From Rhynochetos jubatus (lineage: Eukaryota > Chordata > Aves > Eurypygiformes > Rhynochetidae): 64,000 nt of DNA. This document shows positions 49,412-62,233 of the stretch, in pieces. Positions within the stretch are counted from its first letter, which is position 1; each line of letters opens with the position of its first letter. The position numbers and the translations under genes are program-made. The notes under the pieces are model-generated. The model did not search any database. It worked only from the letters and a program-made list of their open reading frames with translations, and was not told the DNA's origin. The stretch is from NCBI GenBank assembly GCA_027574665.1, contig CM050652.1, positions 4,010,589 through 4,074,588 of the forward strand, given 5' to 3'.

Positions 49412-49570
49412 AATTACAGAATCGGGGAGATGGAAAGAGCATTAGATCATCCAGACCGTCGTCTTGCCAGTACATGTTTTCTGCTACATATTTTTTTTTC
49501 CTGCGGTTTATGGCTAGAGATACTCTAAGAACTTGGCCTTCCACTTCGATCTTCTGGAGTCTTTTCCGCG
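49412..49570 (-). mobile_element. Old, decayed CR1-like 3' end
   Basis: On the minus strand 'catgtactggcaagacgacg', 'gtctggatgatctaatgctc' and 'tttccatctccccgattctg' followed by 'taattctg' have the arrangement of an ancient CR1 3' end: an 'act-gatgatct' phrase, a pyrimidine-rich phrase, then doubled 'attctg' units. It is clearly more diverged than the other copies and of another subfamily. The upstream limit is uncertain. A related LINE clade is possible. Confidence 0.5.
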
Positions 49571-50981
49571 AAGTTTGATGGCAGGATTTTTCTTTGCCTG
49601 ATATTTGGCCTAAATTTTTCCATTTCTTTGTTTCACCATATTATTTCTGAGTCTACGTTCTCATCTTTCAGTAATTCTCAGTGTGGTGTTAACAGCCTCT
49701 AAATATGAGTGGAATATTAGATATATCTTGCATCGCAGATCTGTCACTTAAGTGCTGCATGTTCAGTGCTTCAGGATTTGGGAAAGTAGTACTGATTGAA
49801 GACAGGTTTTAAACTGAACTGCTAATAGTATAATTTCTCAGGTGTCTGTTTTATTCCAGTGTAAGAGTGGTCTGTTCTGGTGTCACTTGAAATTGTTGAA
49901 AATTACCTGAAAAGGCCGATTTTACTCGGAAATGGAAATGTTTTTATATGAGGGCGTTATGCCAGCATGACTTAACGTGATTTTTAACACCATACTGGGT
50001 TTAAAACTGCAGGGAAGCAATGTGTGCGGGCAGGTCTGTGCAGGGCATTGCAGGGAGAATGGATAAATCAGTTTTGCATTAGTGACAGAAATAGTGGAAG
50101 TTGTAATGTATTTGAACCTTTTATTTTTTTTTTTTCTCCCTGTCATTCTCTTACCCTGTCTTTTCCTCAAGGTTTCTTCGTGTCCTAACTATTGTTCCCT
50201 TTTATAGTTTCACCTGTTTTGTTGGGGTTCAGGCATTGGTTGGCTGTTGTTTGTTCTTCAGGGCTTGGTCTGTGCTACCAGCAGCCTCAGGTGCCCAAGC
50301 AGGGTTGTCTCCAAGGTTTTCCCTTCTCCTGACCACAGAAAGCTAGATCAATAACCCCCCCCAAAACAAATAGTCGTGGCCATAAAGAGGACAAATGGAC
50401 ATTGTTTTGCTGTCACCCCATGAGAGACAGGCTGGTTGGTGTGAGCTGGTGCATGGCCACGTTGAGCCAGTCCCTTTGGAGCAGCCTGCGGTCGAGATCC
50501 AGCACCTCTAGCCCAGACCCCCTCTGGTTTCTGAAGCATTACTACTGTTTCTCCTTTCAGAGTTCCCCAAAGGATGAGAGGGTTGTGTTGCAAGCCTCCA
50601 AATCAAGGTGTGTTGTAGTGTCGGGGCGAGGGTGCGCGTTGCGTGCGCACCTGGAAGCTGGCAAAGGCAGGCCCAGCAGCAGCACTGCCCAGCCCTCATC
50701 CCCGCCATCCATCCGCAGTGTGTCTGTCCTATTCAGAAGGGATCCCTGTAGGGCGGGGGGAAGCGTTGGCGTGGCGCTGAGAGCTTGGCCTTCACCGAGC
50801 TTTGGGTGATAAGCTGTCCGCTGTCAGGCCACCGGGAAGCGCGATGCAGGGTAGGGATGTTGATGGGAGAGGTGAGGACAGGCGTATCATAGGAGGTGAA
50901 ATTACTATTAGCGAGTGGATTGAAGGTGTTTGAGGATCAGGTTGTTACACAACTGAACAGGGAGATGAATGAAAAACATGT

Positions 50982-51088
50982 AAATGGGTGGGTTACTGAG
51001 TGAGTAAGAGAGAATGTGAGTGGGCGTGTAATTAGACTGGCAAGTGAGAGAGGAGGTAGGAGTGGGTGAGTAGATGGGTAGGTATGTG
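50982..51088 (+). repeat. Degenerate GTGA/GAGT simple repeat
   Basis: The stretch is built mainly of 'gagtgagt', 'gagagaat', 'gtgagtgg' and 'gggtgagtaga' variants with scattered substitutions. It is an old tetranucleotide microsatellite. On the minus strand it produces a Ser/Thr/His/Pro-rich open frame (50937-51293) that should not be read as a protein. Confidence 0.75.
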
Positions 51089-53117
51089 GCAAAAAAGTTG
51101 GAACAGCGTTACAGGGTGACTCTGGGTTAATACCTGAATGACTGGTCACAACCAGCCCCCTCGAGACACGCAGAGGTGGATGATGGCCAACGCTGTTACC
51201 ATGACTGTGGGGTGTGCAGGTGAGGAGGCAGACCCTCGAGAAACCTGCTGGTTTCCACTGCTCTGTCTCCAGCTCATTTAGATGGCACATCATTTACCCT
51301 GCCTGAACTTCACTGTGTATGTGTGCAGCAAATGAGTCTTCACCTTGGACAGGTCGGTTGCATTTTGCTAGTGTTCCTGCAGAAGTGTGTAAGGCCGTAA
51401 ATGTTGTTTGCTGGGGTTTTGGCTCTAAAAGTGATGGAAAAAGTAGGTGACGTGCAGCAGAGACACTTAGTCTGTGTGGGGCATTGCAGTTTGCAGTGGG
51501 TATTCCCGAGAGCTGCAGGTGGAAGGAGTTACAGAAAGTACAAAAATCAGGGATATGTTGGAATTACGAATGTGCAGCACGTCAGCTGGTAAAGGCGTCT
51601 CCCAAACTTAAGGCTCTGTCGTTTTAATGAATGAGATGGGAAGGTAGAGTAACTTTAAATCATTATCAAACCTTGACGGACAGGGCTTTCATTGGGATCT
51701 TTCGGTATAACTGCTGGAGGGCTGGACATAGTTCACCATGACTAATACGTAACTGGTTTTAATTCACTGTGGCAGAGTTACAACCCTAGCTGTGACCTCT
51801 CTGGCATCAGGTACACTCAGCCTATTGTTCAAGGTAATGGCTCTACCATCCTGTTATAGGAAGTGCGAGGAACATTTTCAATATTGATTGTAATAGAGCG
51901 AGTCTGTTTGAAGCCCAAATAGAGGTGATTGACTACTGCAGGAAGTTACAGGCTTTACCTTAGCTGCCAGAAAGGTGTGTATTTACTAAGGAATAACTTA
52001 ACACGTGGTGTTGTACTGAAAAATCCTACTAGAGACCAGTCCCTGCAGGTTTTTCATCCGTTTGGCTAGGTAAGGTGGGAGTTTTCCCTTGCTGGACCTA
52101 CATTGCTTTGTCTACATGTGGACTGATGGCAGGATGCAGACTTGGTATATCAAGCAGCCTGCTCCGAGGAGCACTTAGCCCCATGCTCGCTGTTGCGTTG
52201 TACATTAGTGGTTTTGACGCAGGTTGCATCAGTCGGGGTGGTTGCACCCCCATCGTATCTGGAAGCAGTTTGGGGAAGGAGACGCCAGCCCAGCGTTACG
52301 GTGTGTTTAATAACTCCTACCGGCTTTAGGGTGCACGCTGGCATTTTCTTATTGCCAGGCAGAAGTCTAACACTGGGTTACACGTGGGTCATCGGGGGGT
52401 TGGTACCTTTTAAAAGTATCCCTAAGCAGTGAGTGGAATCTTTCTCATCTTGAACATGGTCACCTGTTGCAAACTGAATTGCCTGTAAGCCTTGGAATTG
52501 TAGCTGAGCCAGCTCACACAGCATTTACTCATTTTTTTTATCTCAGACAAATCCAGAAATGATTTGCTGTACTTAGGCAGATGTTTTTTACCATTTAAGC
52601 GGAGCAAATCTCTTGCTGATGTTCAAATGCCGCAAAAACTCTGCAGAGTAGGTTGCGGAGGAGTGTGTGGGTATGTTTAACACAAGCCTATTGGGTTGTA
52701 GATCTGTCAGAGCCCCAGATTTGCATTTCTTACATAAGCAGAAATCCTAGTAGTGTTTACACGTGCTTTATCTGTCCTTTAGGAATTGCAGGAATTAAAT
52801 TGCTGTGTCAAAAACGCTGCTCTTGGTTGCTGTCTATGGGGCTGCACGGACACTGCAATACTGACGATTGCAATCCCGTCTAGGAGTTTGTTTGCTGTTA
52901 CACTTGATATTAAAACTTACCGCAGCAATCACAACAGCAGCGTTCTACCTGGGTGGAAGGGCGGACAGTCATGAGACTCTGAAAATACATGGGAACAAAA
53001 ACCCTGAAATCTCCCTTCAGCTTAATTAATTGTTTGGTTTTGTCGGTGACAAGGTTACAAAGCATTCGTAATAAGCATGCTTTGGCCTTTGCCATTTTTT
53101 TCCATATGGGTGTGTGC

Positions 53118-53175
53118 TTCCTTTTCGTTAGGTTGTTTTTCTTTCCTTTTTTTTTTTTTCTTCTATTTTTTTAAG
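53118..53175. repeat. Pyrimidine-rich tract
   Basis: About 58 nt are dominated by T with some C, including 13 consecutive T at 53147-53159. It is low complexity and lies about 110 nt upstream of the exon-like segment at 53284. Confidence 0.8.
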
Positions 53176-53283
53176 CACAGCCACTCCTTTCATTTTAAGA
53201 ATAAGAAATTAGCTGCTTGCTGAGCAGAAAAAAGTCTCATAAACATTGCAATTCTGATCCTTCTAATCCTTTACTACCTGTAG

Positions 53284-53406
53284 GGGCAGGTGCAGGAAGC
53301 TACTACAGGAGAGGAGGTTTACTGACTTTTTCAAGGCTTGGGATTACACAATGGAGCAGTATCTTTTAGACGCTGCGGAGAAAGTTCAGAACAAGGTGGT
53401 CCAAAG
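53284..53406 (+). CDS. Putative 123-nt internal exon, unknown product
   Basis: A branch-point-like 'ttctaatcc' and a pyrimidine-rich stretch end in an acceptor at 53283 ('ctacctgtag'). A donor CAAAG|gtgcgt begins at 53407. The 123 nt between are a multiple of three, and only one frame is open: 40 codons plus one leading and two trailing bases. It includes 'LLQERRFTDFFKAWDYTMEQ' and 'YLLDAAEKVQNKVVQ', the kind of charged, helix-prone sequence seen in real proteins. The same frame stays open for another 30 codons beyond the donor, so the open frame itself does not mark the boundary. I do not recognise the family. No other exon of the same gene was identified nearby. Confidence 0.22.
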
Positions 53407-56400
53407 GTGCGTTGCTGGGAGATACATCCCTTTTCCTTGGCTTACTTCAGTTCTGCCCCGTAGAGTTCTGAGCCCTTCAGCTAGCATTTTAAACACAAAA
53501 TTGAAATAGGCTCTCTGAAGTATACGTACATTATCTGTCTTGTTTCCAGCTGTTGTTAAAATAACATTTTATTTCTGGAGATACTGTCTCCTAATACATT
53601 TATTACCCGGATTTTTTCTGTTTGTTGCTCAAGACGAAGTGAAGGGAACCACTCGATCTCAGTAAAAGTGCAAGCAGTGAACGCCGTTGGCTGTATGGCC
53701 TGTGCAGTGCTGAGATAGCGTCTGTAGGAGAACAGCCAGACAGCTCAAAGAAGAAGTACAGGGAGTTTATTTATATTTTTTTTTTTTTAGCACGCTGAAA
53801 CTGTTTAAAATGCTGAAATAGGGGCAGGGCATGGAGGGTGGTAAAAAATACATCACCCATCCCTTGTGATTATGTGGTTTTCTCCGATTTTTTTAATGTT
53901 GCCTGCAATCAGCCACGCGTTTCAGTTGTGATTGCTGCCCTACGACCGTGGCTGTGTGCAGGATGTCTCGTTTGCCTAATATTAAAACTATGTATGTGTA
54001 ATAACACTTTTATAATGCTTCCCATCTGGAAGATGTCACACACCTTCATATTAAGACTCACAGCACCCTTTTTACCATACCGCTGTGTTTTGTGGATGGA
54101 GACTCCTGTGCATGGACTTGCTAGTGAACAGTTCTAGTCTGAAAAATAGTTGAAAGCAGCTTATTATTTATTGCCAGAAGTAGGTTTTCACTGTTGGCCT
54201 GTCTTGCTCAGTCTAGTAGAACCAATCCATTTGTGAGAGAGTAATTTGTCTGTTTAAAAACGTTACGCTTCGTTTACCAGAAGTGCTGAGCAACTAACAC
54301 ATAGTAGGGGATCTGAAGACCACCTTCCTCTGATCGTTCCGGAGATGCCTGGAAGCTTGAAGGTTTTGGTCTAAAATTGTATGCGCAGACCAAATCAGAG
54401 TTATGTTGTAGGGTGTGAGTTCCTGTCAAAAATTGTCTCAAATGGGTACATCCATTAAAAGGTCTGTGCAAGTGATTGTCCTACTGCCATTTAGATTAGC
54501 AAGGCTACCTTCTGTCTTGAATGAAGTTAATTAAATTGTGTCAGAGAATGGGCAAACTACAATATGAAATAACCAGGCATTATGCTTTTCATTCTCTAGA
54601 TTTGTAAGAGGTATTGCTGCGTGAGCAGTATTGCAAAAAGAGGAAGAAAAAGAGCAGCTTTATGTGCTAGCATGACTTTGGAAAAGGGACAATGAATTGC
54701 TGGTTTTCCAGCATGTAGGAAAGCGAGCGTCTGAGCTGCTTGTGCGCTTCAGATACATTTGCTTATACTGCTTATATTTGCTGTGTGTACTGATGAATAG
54801 ATTTAAGTGTATAACCCTCCTTTGGGATACCGAATGATCCAAGCGCTGGGCAGCAGATAGCATCAGTGTGCTTACTTCCAGCTGGTGGTGACAGCGGATG
54901 CTGAGCGCTTGAAAAATTTCACCTGCCATTTGGGTAATTGATTGAAAGTCAAGTTCTTCCCAAAGCCTGGCATGATGCACAGTCAGTGTGCAGTAGGAGA
55001 AAACAGCCCAGATCTGCTGTCTTTGGGCTTGTTCTGTGAACTCTTATGTTTTATTTTCAAATCGCTTTTATAACATGACGATGCAAATTTGAGCGCACTC
55101 TGCAGATTTGACCTGTATCTGCATGTTTGGAAGAAGCCCGTAAAATGGTTTCTGGGTTGTTTTCAGTAAATCTCCAGTTTATTATTCTCAGAAAATTTGA
55201 TGCATCTGCAGCGTGCACGATCTGGAGTTCTGATATGCAGATGCATAGCCTTGCCTATCTAGTCAAATCAGTGTAGCAACTGCTTTTACAAACTACGTGA
55301 CAATGTACAACCTCCTATCTGAGAACCAGATCAGACTAAAATTTGGACTCGGTCCAAAAAACAAAATACTGCAATCAATCTGCTTACTGTGTCAGCATTC
55401 AGATTCGTTTCTGTTAGATACACTGCAGGGAAAGGAAGTGGAAAATGCATGCTAGCATCCAGAATCCGATTCCTGAGTCATGGAGGATGGCAGAGATTGG
55501 CGTTGTTAATAGGAGTTGCTCAAAGGTCCCTATGTTTTTGCAGACACCGTATGGGCTAATAGCTGTTAAAGGCGACGTTCTAAGGCTGTGTGACACTAAG
55601 GAAGTCACTGCATGACACGATGGATGACATGTGACTTCCCTGTTTACACTCAGCCCAGCTGTAATTGTATATGAAATAGCAGTGATAGAATGATCTGCTC
55701 GTGTCACAACATCCTCAGTCTGCGGTCCTCAGCGTTTAGAGCTGCCCCTTGGTACCACTGGGAGTTTGCAGAGCTCAGGCCCTCGGAAAACCGTACTTTA
55801 AATGCTGATGCGTTCAAACTGGGTTGACCTCTTGCCTAAGACCGTGTGTTTCCTTCCCTTCTGCCTGTCCCTCTGCTATTCTCAGCTGCTGGCTGGCACA
55901 CCTCATCTGCCTGGCAGGCGTCTGCTCCTCGGGCACTCGGTGGGCTTCTGCTGCTGCACCCACCCACTTTGTGGCTCACTTATCCGTTCTTCCATGCTTG
56001 CTGCTTAACCCTCTCATTTCCAGTTCCCTGGACTTCACCTTCTCTCCCAAACTTTGCTGGATCTCAGGAAGATCGTTCAGCTATGCTACTGGGAGAGGAG
56101 GACCAGCACAGCAGCGTAATGCGTCTCGGGTCGCTGTAGGCAGCACACAAGTGCGTAGCATGTACTGCGTAGCAGCAGGGTCACTTTGGGTTATAACAGT
56201 AAATCTTCTAAAAGTAATCACACTTTAGAAGTGATTTAAGCGCTCGAGTTTCTGGGTGAAAGCCAACTGCCATGGTTTAATCTGCACCCTAAAGCTCTGC
56301 TGTTAAATCTGATCTGGCAATTCTGCCTGCGTAGGGGTGCAGACACCAATAGCACCGTATCTTTACTGATACACAGTGGGACCTTTAGTGTCCACAGCAA

Positions 56401-59400
56401 GAATAAAAAACATTTTAAAGGTAATTTATTGTTATTATGACACTGTAGATGTGCAGCAGGATACATGGGTGGGATTGGTCTCTGACACAAAGACCAGACA
56501 GCGTAATGTATGTGTGCATACATGTCTGCTAGTGCACAGTGATAGGATTCAGCCGCCTGCACATTGGTGTCTGGTGCCATTGAGACACGTTACGTTATCT
56601 GGGACAAGCCCGTAGGGCTGGCAGGTACAGCACGAGTTTTACGTGGGCCGGGCAGGATGCTGTATATCACCTAAAATGGCAGTAGGCATGGCTGCTGTGT
56701 TTGGGCAACTAAACTTTCACCTAAGTGTCCAAGCTCCTGTTGTAATCACTGGAGATGGAATTTAGTAAGTCTAGAGAGCGATTCTGCTCACCCAGCAGCA
56801 GCCATGTGTATTTGGTGGCCTGAAACACTGTTCAGATGCTACTGGATCTCTAGTGATTACCAGTAGAGTTTTTTTTTCCTCTGACACATAAGGTATAATA
56901 AATATAAATAATAAATAGTTTGAAGTACAAACCGATTCACATTCTTTCAGTGAAATCAGAATTTGTAATAGTAAATTGGAATGCAAAGTAACAGTATTTT
57001 TTTTTTTAATGCAGCTGGAACCCTGTGCAGAAGAAAATCATTAAACCTAAAGCCAGTAACTATTCATGAGTGTGATGAATAGTTTCTGCTTCTCTCTTAC
57101 ACTTCCCGTATAAGTTTCAGGGTCATGAGCACATTTATTTACCCATTAAGCTGCTTTTTCGTAAATCAGAGTTTTTGGTTACGTTGCAGTGTGACTAACT
57201 AGCACGTAATGAGTTATTCTTTTAGGTAGGTAGGGGACAATTTTTATTTTAAGCCAAAACACTACAGCACCAAAGAAAACTGTGTTTCTGTTGTTAATTG
57301 TCAGTTTCTTTCTGTCTTTTACAGTATCTTGATTTGAAAAAAAAAAAATCAACAAGCCCATTGTGGTACTTTGGATTAGGCTATAAAAGTATAGTGTCCC
57401 TATGTGAAAGGAGTTTTTAATTATTGTTAATTGTACTTGCTAGCTTCATTTCTGAAGGGAAACGGAGGTGACCTCATCCTGAAAGTTGTCAGTCTCATGC
57501 AAGTGTCATCCGCCGCCTGGAAAAGAGGTTGGGGGTTTGTTTCTTGTTGCTTTTTTTAATGAGGAGCTGTCGGCTGGCCTGATGGGCCCTGCAGCTTTGG
57601 AAACGCTGTCCAAACTCGGGCTCAGTAGCACGGTTGTTTGAGATTTTCAGCTACAGAGATGAGTTGTATCTTAGGAGCAGGGAGCCGGCAGAGTCTCAGA
57701 CCTGTGGTCTGACTGCTCCGGTAACGTCTCTAGCAGCAGCCGGTACCAAAGATTTTGGGGAGAGATGGAGTCCTTATAGAGGATGTTTACCAGACATTTG
57801 GGGGCTTATTCCTACTCTTCCATACTAACTAGTGTAACAGCCTTGGATATTTTCATTATCTATCCAAAGACTTGATTTGTTAACCCTTTGTTCTTGGCTT
57901 TGGCATACTCTTGTGAGGTCCACACTTCATCTGTGCTTTGCTTTTAAACAAGTGCAAAGAGCGTATTCCCTCACCCTTGCGACTGTGATCCGTGCAGGGC
58001 AGTGGTGGCTTTGTGCGTGTATGTGCGGGTGCGTTGGGACCCATCGGTGTTCTGTTGTGACCATAATGGAAATCCCTAAATATTTGTCATCGGTTTAGTT
58101 CATTGAACATCTCCGTATGTCAGGAGAAGGATGAACAGGAGCACTTTTTTGTTTCTCCTCACTACTTTGTATTTCTTAAGCTGTTACCTTGTTTAGTCTT
58201 ACATGAACCGTCTCTAAAATAGCTTGAACTTTTCAATTCCGTTTCAATTCATCCAGTGCCATCTGCCACTGTGTCTGCTGTGAGTTTCAGTCCTGAAGAA
58301 AATCCTCTTTTCTCATCGGTACCTCTGCACTCTTTCATAAGGACAACGTCATGCGAAGCTGGAAGGTTGTTCCCACCTTTGTAGCAATGTAAAGAGGCAA
58401 ATTCTGACAACCTGTGTCCTCTGAATACCCAACTTGCTGTGAAGTCATCAGCAGTGCAGTTCCTGAGCATCCCTGAGGCTCTGGGATGTGGTTTCTGTGC
58501 TCAGCTTTCACTCAGGCAGTCCTCACCAACTCACCTCACTCTACTTTTTGGTCTGTCTCAGATGTGTATTTAAAGCTGCTGATTATTCCTCAGCATCAAA
58601 CCATTGACTTGGAGGCAGACGGAGAGCAGGGTGCCAGCGGTTTCCTCTACAAGGGATTAAGCCTTCAGCTGCTCTGTTTCCTAGCCCTGGCCTGCAGAAA
58701 TCACCAAGGTCGGTGAGCTTGGTACGTTTAATGGGTCTCCTCACCGCTTCGCCAGACGGATTGGGAACCGTGGTCTGGAGCTCGCAGTTTGTCATTCCTT
58801 TGCTTTCTGCTGCTCGTTAAAAGACAGAATTCACATCTCGATGATGTGAGATGTTAGGGCTGTCTGACATGGTTTTCATTCTGCGGCTTCCCAGATCTTG
58901 TTTATGCAAAAGGAGTGGAAGTTTTCTTGAAGACACATTCTTCAGTAAAAACACTGAACTCAAGTCACCTTACGCGGACTAGTCAGTCCTTCCTTTGCTA
59001 TCTGTGACGTGGGGATCACAACTGCACCTTAAAGGATTGTTCTGAAAACTGGGGTGGTCTGTTAGCATTTCTGCAGTCTTATTAAGAAAAAAATACATTA
59101 AATAGAAATATTCTCAAACCTGTTCATCTCCCAGGGTTGAGTTTGGTGTCTTGTTCTACTTTGGGGGTGTTTTTATTGTCTGTTTTTAAAAATGTGGGAC
59201 TGTTCTTACCTTTACTGTGTACACTCTCCAAGTCTGAGTTACCATCTGCATGCTGGAGGTGGGTACAAAAAGACGTTTACAGGATGTAGTTACTGAAACG
59301 TGGGTACCACGTTGGGTAGGAAGGTATGTCTGTATCAGCGTTGAGTACAAGCTGCGTCATCCTGAACAGAGACAGTCCTGTGTCTCGCTCTCACAAACTG

Positions 59401-62233
59401 CTGTAGAAATTGTGGCCTCCCAGCGTCTTCCTTGAATTGTTGGAATATATGTTATGTAGATACTGCCGGATTTCAAAGTGGGGTAAAGAACCTGTTACCT
59501 GCTGACGCCAAAGGCAGGCCAGAAGCAGAGCTACCTGCCTCTGTTTGGAAGAGGCGCAGAGCGATTTGTTAACATGAGCCGGCCCCGTGACGAATGTGAA
59601 GCAAAGCCGTGCTCCCAGGTTTGGGCTCAGGACCTTGTTTCCCCACGGAGGATCGTTTATCAAGCGTGGCCGCTGTGGCCACAGATGCACAGCCCTGCCG
59701 TGGGAGAGCAGGGTTTGTTCTCGTCTCTCGCATCCTTACGGCTTCCCACACTGCACTGCCCTGCTTTTCGGCCCTGGGCACGGAGAGCGTTTGGCACAGA
59801 GACAAGAGACGGACCGAGGGCTGCTAGGCAGCAGCAGCAAACGTAGCACTGCTCCTTCTCTCGTGCCAGATGAACTTTTGGTGGTGGACTTTGGAGGCAT
59901 ACGTTTCATATGGGCACAACCGGCTCTTCATTTAAAGAATAAAACAACTTGGAACTACCCTGGGGCAAAAATAAATGACTGCAAGAATGCCAGAGGGTTG
60001 AGCAACATAAGGACATGTTGTTTCCTTTAAGGATTCTGACTATAAATGACGTCACTTAGATAGTTTGGATGTTTTTGAGCACTACAGGGCTTGGAAAGGG
60101 AAAGCAAATCGGAAAAACACTGGGAAGCTGAACAATTTGTTTTGTTTTATGACTCCCTGGTAGTTTAATGAGGGAGCTATTACTCATGCACTGTCACTGC
60201 ACATCTAGAAAATTCCTCTGGGTTTAAAATCTGGCAGGAAAAAGTAGTTTCCTAAAAACCACTGAATTAATGAGATAAAGCCCATTGCTCAGGAGTCCCT
60301 AACAGGAAGGGTCAGAGGCAGAGTTGTGCAGGACTCACAGCGTGTTGGAAATCTTCTCCTCGGGGTCTTTCAAAGAGCGGATAGTGCTGGCAGCAGTTCA
60401 GAGAAGCGATGCAGACGGTATGCTCAGCATCTCTCTTTTAGGATGCAATACTGTGGATTTTGGGAGAAAAAGGGTTGGTTTGATGGGGGCCTATTTTGCA
60501 GACAGTCCTTTCCCCTCCATTACCTTGTACCTGAAAATCCCTGGACCCCGGGTACTGGTCCCCTCTTGAAGAGATGAGATTTAAAGAAAGGTTTTTCTCA
60601 CACATAGACAATGGTATGAGACAATATATTAGTAACATGGAAGTGAAGGAGATATACCTAGGGAGAAGAAAAAGAAGTATTTGTTGTCTGGACATAATTA
60701 TACAGTTTAAATGAATCTTCACAATTTCATAATGCATATTTGTGTGTCTGTCAGAATTCTAACTTGCTGCTTTGTTTGTCTACATTGTTTTATAGGTCTG
60801 TACAGTGTAGCTTGCACATTTACTTCAGTTATTTTTAGGTATTTTAACCTATCCTGTCATATCCATACAGGATATGCATTATCCTCATCTTAACTGGAAA
60901 CCTAATATAACTTTTATGGCCTTGGAAAGCAGGACGAGTGCTGTTGCGGTTGATGTTTTAGAGTACAGTGAACAGAGGACTGCTCTAGTCTGGAAATGCA
61001 AGTGAATATATTCCTCACCAACCCCCTGACACAATTACTGCCTTGTAGCATAAGTTACAGTAATTTCTTGTGGAAAAAATGCAGATAAAGCAGGGGCTGT
61101 TAGGAAGGAAATCCTTGAGGAGTCTGCAAAGTGTGATGTAATGATTAGTAATAGGATTATCAAACCACTGTAGCATTTCTGCTACAGTTCATCTTAAATT
61201 ACAGTACCTCAGACACAATCATAGTCATTCCTTGTGTTACTTCAGTGCTGTACTGTAGTATGAATCACCTTTGTCTTCTGTTACTGTCCTTATAAGCACT
61301 TCATAATTCTTTTAATTAATAATTATTTTAATTCAAATATGTTTTTCCCGTACACAGACTGTAATCCAAAATATTGCCAGTTTTCCATGGAAGTACAGAA
61401 GCAGCACCGCAGATTAATTGAGCGTCCCATTCAGAGAGACCCTTAGCCGTGTTCCCTTGTACGTGCAGCATCCACTCTTTTTGAAATACCCAGTATTAAG
61501 CTGGTTTGGAATTTTTTTCTAAAGCTCACAGATGCCCAGTCTGTGTCTCTGTGCTGGATTTTTGCCCTTGGGTGTGGAACTCGCTGCCTGGGCCAGAATT
61601 AGGAAATGCTTCCTACATCTGCTGTGAAAAACTGTTGGATCAGCTCGGTTTTCAGCAGAATGGGACAGAATAAGACTGCAAAGGCTGGGAGAAAGCTGCT
61701 GGTGTTGTGAAGATGGCAGGGGTGTGGATGTGAGGTAATTCTCGTATTTTGGAATAAAAACGACCAGCGTAGAGTGAGACACTTGAGAGGGATCTTGTTT
61801 ATGATGCACTGGATTGGGATTTGGGCATCAGTCATGCTGAGGGGGTATCATGCTGAGGGTATGGATATGTGGCAGCAGCTCAGCTTGGCTCTGAAAAAGC
61901 TTGTTGGGGTACCAGGAGCAGCGTGGCGGTTGCAGAGATGTTCAGCCTCGAGCATTGCATCTGTGCTGCTTCAGTTTCCAGCGTAGTGTGGGTGCTTCAG
62001 TGTCCAGGCTCCAGTGAAGGTAGTGAGCACCAGCGCTCCTGTACGGCCTTGCTCTGGGGAGAGCTGTGGTGTTGGCATGAATTTTGGTGGGTTTGGAGCT
62101 CTTTCAGGGGGCTTACACTGTGTATAGGCTGCTTTTTGCCTAAATGGCTGCAGCAGAGTCTAGGTGAGAAGCAGATTCCCTCACTCCAAGTGAGACACCT
62201 TTGATCGTGAAGAGCAGGTATATCAGGCTCTAA

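Larger units (their letters stand above)
49571..62233. other. Long repeat-poor non-coding interval
   Basis: About 12.7 kb holds no recognised transposon copy. It contains the GTGA-rich simple repeat (50982-51088), pyrimidine tracts (53118-53175 and about 53776-53788), A or T runs near 56997-57007 and 57337-57348, and a small CpG-rich patch at about 59570-59830. Exon-like segments at 50561-50607 and 53284-53406 are discussed separately. Other open frames (for example 59587-60030) start at GTG and show no domain. Confidence 0.5.

Noticed and set aside
50402..50809. 135-codon plus-strand open frame
   Set aside because: The full frame crosses a strong acceptor and CpG-rich DNA, with Ser/Arg-rich content that suggests base composition. 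Only the short 50561-50607 part was kept as a weak exon idea.
50937..51293. 118-codon minus-strand open frame
   Set aside because: It is produced by the degenerate GTGA simple repeat and has repeat-like Ser/Thr/Pro/His composition.
59587..60030. 147-codon plus-strand open frame
   Set aside because: It starts with GTG, lies in a CpG-rich patch where stops are rarer, overlaps other open frames, and shows no domain or splice context.
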